Shown here: positions 1 through 7,673 of the stretch, piece after piece | How the letters are laid out: the number at the start of each line of letters is the position of its first letter | Numbering within the stretch: the first letter of the stretch is position 1 | Assembly (NCBI GenBank): GCA_027489355.1 | Contig: JAIXZY010000028.1 | Coordinates: 36,950-100,949 of the forward strand | Length of the DNA: 64,000 nucleotides | Source: Paracoccaceae bacterium | GTDB lineage: Bacteria > Pseudomonadota > Alphaproteobacteria > Rhodobacterales > Rhodobacteraceae | Direction: 5' to 3' | Position numbers and translations under genes: made by a program | The notes under the pieces: model-generated | What the model saw: the letters and a program-made list of their open reading frames with translations, nothing else | The model's database searches: none | What the model was told of the DNA's origin: nothing

Positions 1-2
1 GG

Positions 3-113
3 CTGCCGGAGGCGCAGAAGATCTACGACGAGGCCAAGGCGAAGTTCGAGGGCCAGCCGGCAGAGCTGTCCTTCCTGCGGCTTGCGGCGGTGGAAACGGG
101 GCTGAACCCGTGA
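3..113 (+). CDS. C-terminal fragment, possibly cytochrome c biogenesis protein CcmI
   Basis: An open frame enters from the left edge and ends in TGA at 111-113; only about 36 residues are visible, ending [10 protein letters not shown]. The fragment is helical and charged, as expected for a TPR-like tail. The CcmI suggestion rests mainly on context: in Rhodobacteraceae ccmI often precedes ruvX and a DUF1289 gene. Its stop overlaps the GTG of the next gene (GTGA), which shows translational coupling. The gene could be another TPR protein; the assignment is an inference. Confidence 0.45.
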   Translation: MPEAQKIYDEAKAKFEGQPAELSFLRLAAVETGLNP

Positions 114-583
114 TCTGCGCCACGATCGAGGAGTTTCTGGCCGCCCTGCCCCCGAACCGTGCGGTTGCCGGTCTGGATCTGGGCGACAAGACCATCGGCG
201 TCGCCCTGTCGGACCTGCGGCGCCAGGTGGCCACCCCGATCGAGGTGATCCGTCGCGAGAAGTTCACCCTGGATGCGGCAAGGCTTCTTGCGCTGCTGGA
301 GGCGCGGGGCGCGGCTGGGATCGTGCTGGGATTGCCCCTGAACATGGATGGCTCCATCGGCCCCCGCGTGCAGGCAACCCAGGCCTTTGCGCGGAACCTG
401 GAGAAGCTGACCGCGCTGCCCATCTGCTATTGGGACGAGCGTCTGTCGACGGTTGCGGCAGAAAGGGCGCTTCTTGAGGCGGATACGTCGAGAAAGCGTC
501 GCAAAGAGGTGATCGATCAGGTGGCCGCGGGCTATATCCTGCAAGGCGCGCTGGACCGGATGGCGCGTCTTGCCAGCAACTGA
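110..583 (+). CDS. ruvX: RuvX/YqgF family putative pre-16S rRNA nuclease
   Basis: This 157-residue protein has the RNase H-like fold signature of Yqg[16 protein letters not shown] near residues 21-35 with the first acidic metal ligand, [10 protein letters not shown] in the middle, and [12 protein letters not shown] followed by a C-terminal acidic segment. The family processes the 5' end of 16S rRNA precursors and was earlier annotated as a Holliday junction resolvase. Length is typical. The GTG start overlaps the upstream stop. The neighbour on the right is a DUF1289 protein. The assignment is firm; whether the main job is RNA or DNA cleavage is not decided by sequence. Confidence 0.93.
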   Translation: MICATIEEFLAALPPNRAVAGLDLGDKTIGVALSDLRRQVATPIEVIRREKFTLDAARLLALLEARGAAGIVLGLPLNMDGSIGPRVQATQAFARNLEKLTALPICYWDERLSTVAAERALLEADTSRKRRKEVIDQVAAGYILQGALDRMARLASN

Positions 584-599
584 CGGTGAGGATGACAGA

Positions 600-830
600 G
601 TGAAGGACGACGTCTGGAAACGTGACGAGATCGCCTCGCCCTGCGTCAAGCTGTGCGTCGTGCATCCCGAGGAGCGGATCTGCGTCGGCTGCTACCGGTC
701 GATCTCGGAGATCTCCGGCTGGTCGCGGATGACGCATGAGGAGCGGACGGCGCTGATGGAGGAATTGCCCTCGCGCGCGCCGCGCCTGGCCAAGCGCCGC
801 GGCGGGCGGATGGCCCGGCTGGACCGCTAA
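600..830 (+). CDS. DUF1289 family small Cys-containing protein
   Basis: This 76-residue protein carries SPCVKLCVVHPEERICVGC followed by RSISEISGW, the four-cysteine DUF1289 signature, and a basic tail (RLAKRRGGR). The cysteine spacing suggests metal or Fe-S binding; no function is established for the family. I chose GTG at 600 because GGTGAGGA lies just upstream; an in-frame TTG at 570 would overlap ruvX. It probably shares the ruvX transcript. Confidence 0.85.
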   Translation: MKDDVWKRDEIASPCVKLCVVHPEERICVGCYRSISEISGWSRMTHEERTALMEELPSRAPRLAKRRGGRMARLDR

Positions 831-901
831 TCCGAACGAGCGCCTTGCGGCGCAAGTCCTTGAGGGCGCCTGCGCGGGACTGCGCCCGCTTGGCTTCCGT
901 C

Positions 902-947
902 GGGGGTTTCACCCGCGAACCCCCAGGATATTTGAAGACAGGAAAGC
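902..947 (-). terminator. 3'-end element: G/C hairpin next to an ATATTT block
   Basis: Directly after the stop of the minus-strand gene ending at 948 there is an AT-containing block (ATATTT at 928-933), then a hairpin with arms GGGGGTT (902-908) and AACCCCC (918-924). A similar arrangement follows the stop of the Dabb gene at 12786-12838. It lies between convergent genes and may end transcripts from both sides. No simple U tract is present, so classical Rho-independent termination is unproven. Confidence 0.4.
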
Positions 948-1697
948 TCAGGGTGCGGTGAGCCATTGCTGCACGGTCGCGAGCTGGGGGCGCAGGTAGG
1001 CGATCATCCGGCCCTCGGGCGGGGCATGGTCCTGCGGTTTCCAGGCCGCGACACCGTGCAGGGTGAGACGGTGCAGGAGCGTGGCCTCCCCGGGCCTCGC
1101 GCTGAGTTCGATGCGCGGACAGGTGGCGAAGATCTCGCGGCGGGCCTGCTGGTAGGGCTCGGTGATGTCGATGTCGCCCCAGGTTTCGGGCGCATGGCCA
1201 GCGAGCGCCGTCAGAAGCGCGGCGCGGAGGATGTCGTGGCTACCCTCCCAGACCGTGAGGGGGCAGGCCGGAGCGTCGTTCAGCGGCAGGCCGAGGATCC
1301 AGCCGTGGGGTTCCTTGACCATGCGGCGCTTGTCGGGGCCGATGGGCAGGAGCCCGTCCAGATGCGCCGCGTCCCGGTCCCGGCGGAAGGCGAAGGCGGC
1401 GGGCGTCTCCTCGGCCGAGGGCTGCGGGTAGCCGGGGCGGATCACGGAGAGCTGGGCCTTGTGCAGCGGCTCGGGTGTCAGGGGCAGCGCCGGCCAGGGG
1501 AAGGGCGTGTCGGCGATCGCGCCGTCAGGAGCGTTCGGCAGCGCATCGACCCCGACGAACCAGGTGCCGCCGCAACGCCAGGCTTCCTGCGTGACGGCGA
1601 GGTGGTCGAGGGCGGCCTGCCGTGCGGCGGCGGCCCAGGCGGCGATGGCCGGATGGGGGCCGACGCGGGTCCAGCCCCGCCCGGCCACGGCTGTCAC
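948..1697 (-). CDS. Phytanoyl-CoA dioxygenase-like protein
   Basis: The 249-residue protein fits the Fe(II)/2-oxoglutarate-dependent oxygenase pattern of the phytanoyl-CoA dioxygenase superfamily: an HxD pair in RDAAHLDGLLP near the middle and a distal His in LLHRLTLHGVAAW, followed by basic residues that could hold 2-oxoglutarate. The substrate is unknown. GTG at 1697 gives a GTGA overlap with the stop of the TauE/SafE gene, so the two are likely co-transcribed; a TTG one codon earlier is possible. Overall similarity to characterised enzymes cannot be judged by eye. Confidence 0.65.
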   Translation of the reverse strand: MTAVAGRGWTRVGPHPAIAAWAAAARQAALDHLAVTQEAWRCGGTWFVGVDALPNAPDGAIADTPFPWPALPLTPEPLHKAQLSVIRPGYPQPSAEETPAAFAFRRDRDAAHLDGLLPIGPDKRRMVKEPHGWILGLPLNDAPACPLTVWEGSHDILRAALLTALAGHAPETWGDIDITEPYQQARREIFATCPRIELSARPGEATLLHRLTLHGVAAWKPQDHAPPEGRMIAYLRPQLATVQQWLTAP

Positions 1698-2512
1698 CAA
1701 CCCAGCACCTTGCGCAGCATGTTCAGCGCGACCAGCGTGAGGAACACGGCGAAGGCGCGCTTCAACGGCTTGGGGTTCATCGCGTGCGCAAGCCGGACGC
1801 CAAGCGGCGTGGTCAGCAGCGTCGTGCCGATGACGACGAGGAAAGCGGGGAGATTGACCGCCCCGACGGTGTAGGGGGGCGGTGTCTCGACCGGAAGGAC
1901 CAGGAAGCCCAGGACGGAGGGAACGGCGATCAGCGCCCCGAAGCCCGAGGCGGTGGCAACTGCACGGTGGATCGGCAGGGCGTAAAGCGTCATCAGCGGC
2001 ACGCCGAAGGTGCCTCCGCCGATGCCCATCATGGCGGAGAAGAAGCCAACGGTTCCGGCCAGCAGGCTGCGAGCGGGCTCGGCCGGCATCGCGTCCCCCA
2101 GCCGCCAGCTGTCGCGGCTGAAGGCCATCCAGAGCCCCGCAAGCCCCGCCAGCCCGCCGAAGACGGCCTGCAGCGTCGTCGACGAGACCTTGCCCGCGAC
2201 GAAGGTGCCCAGGGCGGCACCGACCACCAGCGCAGGCCCCCAGGTCTTCAGCACCGTCCAGTCCACCGCGCCCTTGCGGTTGTGCGAGGAGAGCGAGCGG
2301 AGCGACGTCACGACGATCGTCGCCATCGAGGTCGCGACGCAGACCTGCATCAACTGGTCGCCCCCATAGCCGAGGTGGCTGAAGGCGTAGAAGAAGGCCG
2401 GCGTCAGCACGATGCCGCCGCCCACGCCAAGCAGGCCTCCGACCACGCCGGCGAAGGCCCCGATCAGCAGCAGGACGAGGAACATGGGCAGGAGTACAGC
2501 GATCTCGGGCAT
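1694..2512 (-). CDS. TauE/SafE family sulfite/anion exporter
   Basis: This 272-residue integral membrane protein has about eight hydrophobic segments and the two internally repeated family motifs, GGLLGVGGGIVLTPAF near the N-terminus and MMGIGGGTFGVPLM in the second half. TauE/SafE proteins are thought to export sulfite, sulfoacetate or related anions across the inner membrane. I chose ATG at 2512 (MPEIAVLL), preceded by GAAGG, because the upstream in-frame extension is polar and unlike the family. It heads a two-gene unit with the oxygenase-like gene, though no sulfur gene is adjacent. Confidence 0.85.
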   Translation of the reverse strand: MPEIAVLLPMFLVLLLIGAFAGVVGGLLGVGGGIVLTPAFFYAFSHLGYGGDQLMQVCVATSMATIVVTSLRSLSSHNRKGAVDWTVLKTWGPALVVGAALGTFVAGKVSSTTLQAVFGGLAGLAGLWMAFSRDSWRLGDAMPAEPARSLLAGTVGFFSAMMGIGGGTFGVPLMTLYALPIHRAVATASGFGALIAVPSVLGFLVLPVETPPPYTVGAVNLPAFLVVIGTTLLTTPLGVRLAHAMNPKPLKRAFAVFLTLVALNMLRKVLGW

Positions 2513-2678
2513 GGGACCTTCGGGTTCTGACCCCTTGGACATAGCCCGCAGACCGAAGCGAGGCCAGTGGCGAAAAGGGGTGTTCAAGCTGGATACCGAA
2601 TGGTATGCAGCCCGTCCGGATTCGCGAGTCGGGGCGCGTGCTGCCCCCTTGCCCAAACCCTTTTCAACAGGTTTCCAA

Positions 2679-3872
2679 ATGTCTGACCGTATTCTGCGCC
2701 CGGCGCTTGTGCTGGGGCTGTTGTCGTCGATCGGTCCCTTCGCGATCGACATGTACCTGCCCGCGATGCCCGAGATCGGGACCGCCCTTGGCACCACGGT
2801 GCAGGGGATGCAGGGCACCATCGTCGCCTATTTCATCGCCTTCGGTCTGGCGCAGCTGATCTATGGCCCCTGGGCCGACCGCTCGGGCCGAAAGCCCCCG
2901 CTGTATGCCGGGATCGCGGTCTTCATGGTCGGGTCGGTGGTCTGTACACTTGCGGCCACGGTCGAGGGGCTGATCCTTGGCCGGGCGATCCAGGGACTGG
3001 GCGGGGCGGCGCTCATGGTCGTGCCGCGCGCGATCATCCGCGACAATTACACCGGGCCGATGGCGACTCGGCTGATGGCGGCGGTTATGATGGTCATCTC
3101 GGTCTCGCCCATGCTGGCACCGCTGGCGGGGTCGGGGCTGATGGCGGTCTTGGGCTGGCGGGCGATCTTCGGTGCGCTGGTGGTGGCCGCGCTGGTCAGC
3201 CTGGCGATCCTGGCGCTGTTCCAGCCCGAGACCCTGCATGACGCAGACCGCCAGCCCTTCAACCTGGCCGCGATGCGGCGCGGGGCGGCGGTGCTGTTCA
3301 CCGATCCCATGTTCATGGGGCTGACCTTCCTGGGCGGCTTCGGCATGGCAAGCTTCTTCGTCTTCATCGCCAGTGCGAGCTTCGTCTACACCGGCACCTT
3401 CGGCCTGTCGCCCACGGGGTTCTCGCTGGCCTTCGCGGTCAACGCGATCGGCTTCTTCGGCGCTTCGCAGGTGGCCGGGCCGCTGGGCCTGCGGTTCGGG
3501 GCGTCGAAGGTGATGGCCCGTGCTTCGCTGGGGTTCGCGGTCTTCACCGTGGCGCTTTTTGTACTGGCGCTGGCGGGGATTGTGAGCCTGTGGCTCTGCA
3601 TGGCGGGCCTGTTCCTGGCCAATGCCTGCCTGGGCCTGATCATCCCGACCGCGATGGTGATGGCGCTGGACGAACATGGCGACATCGCGGGGCTGGCCTC
3701 ATCGCTGGGAGGCACCTTGCAGATGCTGGCGGGCGGTCTGATGATCGTCGCGGCCGGGCCGTTCTTTGACGGAACGGCGGTGCCGATGCTGGGCGCGATC
3801 GCTGTCTGCGGCGTGCTGGTGCTGGCGCTGTCGCGCGTGGTGCGGTCGCGTCAGGCGGCGGCGCTGGCCTGA
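2679..3872 (+). CDS. Bcr/CflA family MFS drug exporter
   Basis: The 397-residue protein has about twelve membrane segments. MFS motif A occurs in the first cytoplasmic loop (GPWADRSGRKP, near residues 66-76), and the N-terminus (GPFAIDMYLPAMP) is typical of the Bcr/CflA group that exports bicyclomycin, chloramphenicol and related compounds by proton antiport. ATG at 2679 gives the standard Bcr/CflA N-terminus. The 3' end overlaps the convergent dusA gene by 22 bases, so the two transcripts are complementary there. Confidence 0.9.
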   Translation: MSDRILRPALVLGLLSSIGPFAIDMYLPAMPEIGTALGTTVQGMQGTIVAYFIAFGLAQLIYGPWADRSGRKPPLYAGIAVFMVGSVVCTLAATVEGLILGRAIQGLGGAALMVVPRAIIRDNYTGPMATRLMAAVMMVISVSPMLAPLAGSGLMAVLGWRAIFGALVVAALVSLAILALFQPETLHDADRQPFNLAAMRRGAAVLFTDPMFMGLTFLGGFGMASFFVFIASASFVYTGTFGLSPTGFSLAFAVNAIGFFGASQVAGPLGLRFGASKVMARASLGFAVFTVALFVLALAGIVSLWLCMAGLFLANACLGLIIPTAMVMALDEHGDIAGLASSLGGTLQMLAGGLMIVAAGPFFDGTAVPMLGAIAVCGVLVLALSRVVRSRQAAALA

Positions 3873-4837
3873 AGCTCGGCCAGGGCGGCGTCAATCACCT
3901 CAAGCCCGGCGCCAGTGCGCGAAGCGCGTTCGGACAGGACCCGGCGCCAGCCCCTGGCGCCGGGTTTGCCCATGAAGAGACCCAGCATGTGCCGGGTGAT
4001 CTGGTGAAGACGGCCGCCATCGGCAAGATGCTCGGCGATGTAGGGCCGCATGGAGTTCACGACATCGACCGGATCGGGGGCGTAGGCGTCGCCCCAAAGC
4101 GCATCGGCCCCGATCAGCACCGAGGCCGGGTCGTGGTAAGCCGCGCGGCCGATCATCACGCCGTCGAGGCCCTGATCGAGAAGCCCCCGCGCCTGTGCGA
4201 GGCTGGTGATCCCCCCGTTGATGCAGATCGTCAGCTCCGGGAACCGATGCTTCATGCGCAGCACGAGCCCGTGGTCGAGCGGCGGAATCTCGCGGTTTTC
4301 CTTGGGGCTGAGACCCTGGAGCCAGGCCTTGCGGGCATGGATGATGACATGGCGGACCCCTGCCCCGGCGATCGTCTCGATGAAACGTGGCAGGATGTCC
4401 TCGGGGTCCTGGTCGTCGACGCCGATGCGGCATTTGACCGTGACCGGGACGTCCGTCTCGGCCTGCATGGCGCGGACACAATCGGCCACGAGCGCGGGCT
4501 GCTCCATCAGTACCGCTCCGAAGCAGCCAGACTGCACGCGGTCCGACGGGCAGCCGCAGTTCAGGTTGACCTCGTCATAGGCCCAAGCGCCGGCGATGCG
4601 CGTGGCCCCGGCCAGTTCGCGCGGGTCCGACCCGCCGAGCTGCAGCGCAATGGGATGTTCGACCGCCGAATAATCCAGGAGACGCGGCTTCGGGCCGTGC
4701 AGGATGGCCGGGGCCGTCACCATCTCGGTATACAGCATGGCACGCCGCGTCATCCGTCGGTGGAAGACGCGGCAATGCCGGTCAGTCCAGTCCATCATGG
4801 GCGCGACGGAAAGACGGTGGGGGCGGTCATGCTGCAT
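3851..4837 (-). CDS. dusA: tRNA-dihydrouridine(20/20a) synthase DusA
   Basis: This 328-residue FMN enzyme reduces uridine to dihydrouridine in the tRNA D-loop. Visible landmarks are the N-terminal RLSVAPMMDWTDRHCR, the catalytic-cysteine segment NLNCGCPSDRVQSG with the DusA-type SDRVQ, and the basic HARKAWLQGLSPKENR motif characteristic of DusA rather than DusB or DusC. ATG at 4837 matches the family N-terminus; the upstream extension has no homologous character. Its 3' end overlaps the convergent MFS gene. A direct-repeat site at 4918-4939 lies about 80 bases upstream on the same strand. Confidence 0.94.
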   Translation of the reverse strand: MQHDRPHRLSVAPMMDWTDRHCRVFHRRMTRRAMLYTEMVTAPAILHGPKPRLLDYSAVEHPIALQLGGSDPRELAGATRIAGAWAYDEVNLNCGCPSDRVQSGCFGAVLMEQPALVADCVRAMQAETDVPVTVKCRIGVDDQDPEDILPRFIETIAGAGVRHVIIHARKAWLQGLSPKENREIPPLDHGLVLRMKHRFPELTICINGGITSLAQARGLLDQGLDGVMIGRAAYHDPASVLIGADALWGDAYAPDPVDVVNSMRPYIAEHLADGGRLHQITRHMLGLFMGKPGARGWRRVLSERASRTGAGLEVIDAALAELQASAAA

Positions 4838-4917
4838 GACCGGTCTTTGCCCTGATGCGCGGCGGCAGGCAAGCGGGAACCGGATTGCGGCGGACACATG
4901 GCCGAAAGCTGGCCGCA

Positions 4918-4939
4918 TGAAGATGAACCGAAGATGAAC
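4918..4939 (-). promoter_or_regulatory. Candidate OmpR-family operator: 11-bp direct repeat
   Basis: Read on the minus strand, two 11-base units stand head to tail: GTTCATCTTCG then GTTCATCTTCA. Two half-sites in phase with the helix are typical of winged-helix OmpR/PhoB regulators. The second unit is identical to one at 6422-6432 before the PepSY-like gene. It faces dusA, but the small gene at 5043 is also close. The response regulator at 7014 is the obvious candidate protein; that link is an inference. Confidence 0.5.
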
Positions 4940-5042
4940 GCCAGGTTCGCGACACATTAAACAAGGATTTGGCAGAGTGATTCCAAGATGAGTCGCAATC
5001 CGCCGGCAAGAGCGAACGACGAGAGTATCTGTGGGGGAAGTT

Positions 5043-5234
5043 ATGCTGCGTTCGACCACCGAGGAAAATCGTCTGTACCTGACTGCCGACCTGCGGGCCT
5101 TTGATGGCCAGCCGCTTCAGAAACGCCAGAAATCCTCGGGCAGCATCTTCCCCGCGGATCTGAAGCGGTTCCCCCCGGTCGAGGACGTCGTCGCCGCCCT
5201 TGACCGCATTGCGTCCCGGGCATTCGCCGCCTGA
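5043..5234 (+). CDS. Small hypothetical protein (63 aa)
   Basis: This short ORF begins MLRSTTEENRLYLTADLRAF and ends DRIASRAFAA. It is mixed-charge and soluble, with no signal peptide, membrane segment or recognised motif. A strong GGGGGAAG ribosome site lies just before ATG 5043 and a convincing terminator follows at 5261-5290, so it looks like a real monocistronic gene. I do not recognise the family. Confidence 0.65.
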   Translation: MLRSTTEENRLYLTADLRAFDGQPLQKRQKSSGSIFPADLKRFPPVEDVVAALDRIASRAFAA

Positions 5235-5260
5235 GGCTTCCTGTTCTCCGTTGCACGGGA

Positions 5261-5290
5261 AAGGCCACCTTCGGGTGGCCTTTTCTTTTT
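5261..5290 (+). terminator. Rho-independent terminator after the 63-aa gene
   Basis: Perfect 8-base arms AGGCCACC (5262-5269) and GGTGGCCT (5274-5281) enclose a TTCG tetraloop, followed by TTTTCTTTTT. This is the cleanest intrinsic terminator in the window. Confidence 0.9.
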
Positions 5291-5333
5291 GCGCCTGCGC
5301 GGGGCCTTGCGACGACCAGCGCGGCATGAAGCA

Positions 5334-5360
5334 AAGCGGCCGGCACAGGGCCGGCCGCTT
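5334..5360 (-). terminator. Hairpin terminator for the Gly/Asn-rich protein gene
   Basis: Perfect 11-base arms AAGCGGCCGGC (5334-5344) and GCCGGCCGCTT (5350-5360) lie about 20 bases past the stop of the minus-strand gene ending at 5379. On that strand the stem is followed by the short T-rich run TTTGCTT. With the plus-strand terminator next door it insulates two convergent genes. Confidence 0.7.
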
Positions 5361-5378
5361 GCATCGCTGTTCAGATGA

Positions 5379-6293
5379 TCACAGCCCCAGAAGAGCCTTG
5401 ACCGTCGCCTCGACCTCGTCGGTCACCGGCTTGTTCGCCGCAGCCTCCAGAAGCGACCGCTCCAGCTCAGGCTGGTCCTCGATCTGCTGCTCGAGATCGG
5501 CGATCTCGCCTTCCAGGGTCTCGTAGGAAAGCGCGTTGTCATATTCGCCCTGCAGGGCAAGCTCGGCCGCCTGCGCATCGGCAAGCGTGCCGCGCGCGGC
5601 CTCGAGTTCGGCTTCGATGGCCGGGTCGCTGCCGCCCGCCAGGGCAAGCTCGTTCTCCAGCCGCGTGACCTCGTCGGCCGCAGTCCCGGTTTCCTCGATG
5701 GCAAGGTCCAGATCGGTCTTGACCTCGCCGGAGGCGCGGGTCGGCTCGGTCAGTTCGGCCAGTGCGGCCTCCTTCTCGGCCAGACTGCCCTCAAGTTCCT
5801 CGCCGGCAAGGACGGCATCGCGATAGGCGGCGATCCGGCCCACGCGCGAATTGGGCGAGGCGTTCTTCAGGGCATTCTCGTTCGCATGGGCCGCGTTCAG
5901 CGCGCCCAACTCCGACGGATGCACGCCAAGTTCGGCCGCGATGTCCTTCTTCTTCGGCTTGGCCTCGACCTCGGGTTCGACCACGGCGGCGGCCTTCTTG
6001 GTCTTCTTCTTCTTGGCCGAGCTGGTGTCGCCGCCGGACTTCTTGGTCGACTTCTCGGCCTTTCCGCCGCCCGACTTGTCGGACTTGCCGTTGCCGCCGC
6101 CGTTGCCCTTGCCATTGTCGTTGCCGCCACCGTTGCCGTTGCCGCCACCGTTGCCGTTGCCGCCACCGTTGCCGTTGCCGGACTTGGCATAGGCGACGTC
6201 GGGCATCGCAACCGACGCCACGATGGCGACCGAGCCGAGGAGGGCCACGGAAAGCGAGCAGGCCTTCAGGAATTGCAGGGACGTCTTCTTCAT
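5379..6293 (-). CDS. Secreted Gly/Asn-repeat and coiled-coil protein, unknown function
   Basis: The 304-residue protein has a signal peptide (MKKTSLQFLKAC... with cleavage near VAYA-KS). A low-complexity segment of (GN)GGGN repeats follows, then a Lys-rich stretch (KKKKTKKAA), a middle region AELGVHPSELGALNAAHA, and an acidic Glu/Ala-rich C-terminal half that should form coiled coils. ATG 6293 is preceded by GAGGT. The repeat is encoded by near-identical 18-base units. The divergent neighbour also ends in a Gly/Asn tail. Family not recognised; a surface or periplasmic structural role is plausible but unproven. Confidence 0.75.
   Translation of the reverse strand: MKKTSLQFLKACSLSVALLGSVAIVASVAMPDVAYAKSGNGNGGGNGNGGGNGNGGGNDNGKGNGGGNGKSDKSGGGKAEKSTKKSGGDTSSAKKKKTKKAAAVVEPEVEAKPKKKDIAAELGVHPSELGALNAAHANENALKNASPNSRVGRIAAYRDAVLAGEELEGSLAEKEAALAELTEPTRASGEVKTDLDLAIEETGTAADEVTRLENELALAGGSDPAIEAELEAARGTLADAQAAELALQGEYDNALSYETLEGEIADLEQQIEDQPELERSLLEAAANKPVTDEVEATVKALLGL
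6121..6174. repeat. Three tandem 18-bp units encoding Gly/Asn repeat
   Basis: Three identical copies of TTGCCGCCACCGTTGCCG stand in tandem (6121-6138, 6139-6156, 6157-6174), with degenerate copies to the left. They encode Gly-Asn-Gly-Gly-Gly-Asn units on the minus strand. Perfect identity suggests recent slippage or expansion, so copy number may vary between strains. Confidence 0.85.
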
Positions 6294-6421
6294 GTCGTGA
6301 CCTCGATATTGTGTTCTGTTTCCACGCCCGACGAGGCAAAGTTCAACCAGGGGCCGAACCGAATCGCAGGGTCCATACCGCCAATAGACATGACGGGCGT
6401 TAAACTTGGGGCGAACCAACT

Positions 6422-6443
6422 GTTCATCTTCAGTTCATGTCAA
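6422..6443 (+). promoter_or_regulatory. Candidate OmpR-family operator before PepSY-like gene
   Basis: GTTCATCTTCA (6422-6432) is followed at once by GTTCATGTCAA (6433-6443), giving GTTCAT half-sites 11 bases apart. The first unit is identical to one at 4918-4928. The site ends about 18 bases before ATG 6462; a possible -10 (TGCTAC at 6447-6452) lies just downstream, as expected for an activator overlapping the -35 region. Confidence 0.5.
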
Positions 6444-6461
6444 ATCTGCTACATCCGGGGC

Positions 6462-6968
6462 ATGAAACTGGCTCGGACCATAGTGCTTCTGTCGATGCTC
6501 GCCGTTGCGGGGCCCAGCCTCGCGGCCACCCCGCGCGAGCTGGATGCGACGGAGCTGCGCCAGATCACCCGCGGCGGCAAGATCATGACGCTGAAGCGCG
6601 TGATCGATTCAGTTGCGAAAAGCACGGGCGGCGAACCCATCGAGGCACGGGCCTTCGCGCTTGAGGACGTGTTCTACCGGATCGTCCTGAAGAAGGCCAA
6701 CGGGTCGGTCATCAGCGTCATCGTCAACGCCCGGACCGGAGAGCAGATCGGCAAGAATTCCGCGCTTGGCCGTCAGGTTTCGGCAGCGGCCGATGCCAAG
6801 GGCAAAGGCAAGGGCAACAAGGGCAAGAGCCAGACCGCCGGGTCCAACGGCAAGTCCGGAGGAAACTCGGGCGGAAATGGCGGCGGGAACGGCGGTGGCG
6901 GGAACGGCGGTGGAAACGGCGGCGGTGGCGGCGGTGGAAATGGCGGCGGCGGTGGCGGAAAGAACTGA
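6462..6968 (+). CDS. Secreted PepSY-like protein with Gly/Asn-rich tail
   Basis: The 168-residue protein has a signal peptide (MKLARTIVLLSMLAVAG, cleavage near SLAA). A PepSY-like segment around residues 25-95 includes the strand pattern YRIVLKKANGSVISVIVNA followed by RTGEQIG. A Lys/Gly stretch and a GGNGGG-type tail follow. PepSY domains are often periplasmic and found beside two-component systems, where some modulate the sensor; here the response regulator starts 45 bases downstream. The tail resembles the repeat in the divergent gene at 5379, hinting at a shared extracytoplasmic location. No catalytic residues are seen. Confidence 0.75.
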   Translation: MKLARTIVLLSMLAVAGPSLAATPRELDATELRQITRGGKIMTLKRVIDSVAKSTGGEPIEARAFALEDVFYRIVLKKANGSVISVIVNARTGEQIGKNSALGRQVSAAADAKGKGKGNKGKSQTAGSNGKSGGNSGGNGGGNGGGGNGGGNGGGGGGGNGGGGGGKN

Positions 6969-7013
6969 TCTCCGCCTTAATTGTTTCCAAATTCCAGTGT
7001 AATCCTTCGCCAC

Positions 7014-7673
7014 ATGAGAATTCTCCTAGCTGAAGACGAAGTGGTCCTCTGTGACCAGATCAAGCGGCTCCTGTCGGCCGAGGGCAGGATTGTCGACGTC
7101 GTGCACGACGGTCAGGAAGCCGGCTTCCTGGGTGCGACCGAACCCTATGACATGATCATCCTCGACATCGGACTGCCGATCCGGGACGGGATCTCGATCC
7201 TGAAGGAGTGGCGGGCGACGGGTGTGACCACGCCCGTTCTGATCCTGACGGCGCGGGACGGATGGTCTGACCGGGTGGACGGGCTGGACGCTGGGGCGGA
7301 CGACTACCTCACCAAGCCCTTCCATCTGCCGGAACTCGCGGCGCGGGTCCGCGCGGCGTTGCGGCGCAGTTCCGGGCGCACCAACCCGCTGTTCGAACGG
7401 TGCGGCGTGGTGTTCGACACCCGGCACGGGCGGGCGACGCTGGACGGGGTGCCGGTGGACCTGACCTCGCAGGAAGTCGCGGTCCTGACCTATCTGATCC
7501 ACAATGCCGGGCGGCTGATCTCGCGGACCGAGTTGTCCGAGCACATCTACGAATACGATGGTGACCGGGACTCCAACACCATCGCGGTGTTCATCAACCG
7601 GCTGCGCAAGAAGCTGGGGCCGGACCTGATCCAGACGATGCGCGGCCGCGGGTACATGATCGACGCGCCCTGA
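7014..7673 (+). CDS. OmpR/PhoP-family response regulator
   Basis: The 219-residue protein has a receiver domain (residues 1-115) with acidic pocket AEDE, phosphoacceptor Asp51 in IILDIGLP, Thr in LILTARD and Lys in LTKPF. It also has a C-terminal winged-helix DNA-binding domain with the ending VFINRLRKKLG...MRGRGYMI. ATG 7014 is chosen because it begins directly with MRILLAEDE. Its stop overlaps the kinase start by one base (TGATG). The likely targets include the GTTCATCTTC sites at 4918 and 6422, an inference from domain type and proximity. Confidence 0.94.
   Translation: MRILLAEDEVVLCDQIKRLLSAEGRIVDVVHDGQEAGFLGATEPYDMIILDIGLPIRDGISILKEWRATGVTTPVLILTARDGWSDRVDGLDAGADDYLTKPFHLPELAARVRAALRRSSGRTNPLFERCGVVFDTRHGRATLDGVPVDLTSQEVAVLTYLIHNAGRLISRTELSEHIYEYDGDRDSNTIAVFINRLRKKLGPDLIQTMRGRGYMIDAP

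Noticed and set aside
4950..4980. CtrA binding site near ATTAAACA
   Set aside because: Only one TTAA half-site is present; the TTAA-N7-TTAA form is absent here and at 6400.
6060..6190. CRISPR-like array
   Set aside because: The repeats are contiguous 18-base units in frame within a coding sequence, without spacers.
5886..6461. Long N-terminal extension of the PepSY-like gene
   Set aside because: The extension is antisense to the Gly/Asn-rich gene and has a hydrophobic repeat; the signal peptide at ATG 6462 is a normal start.
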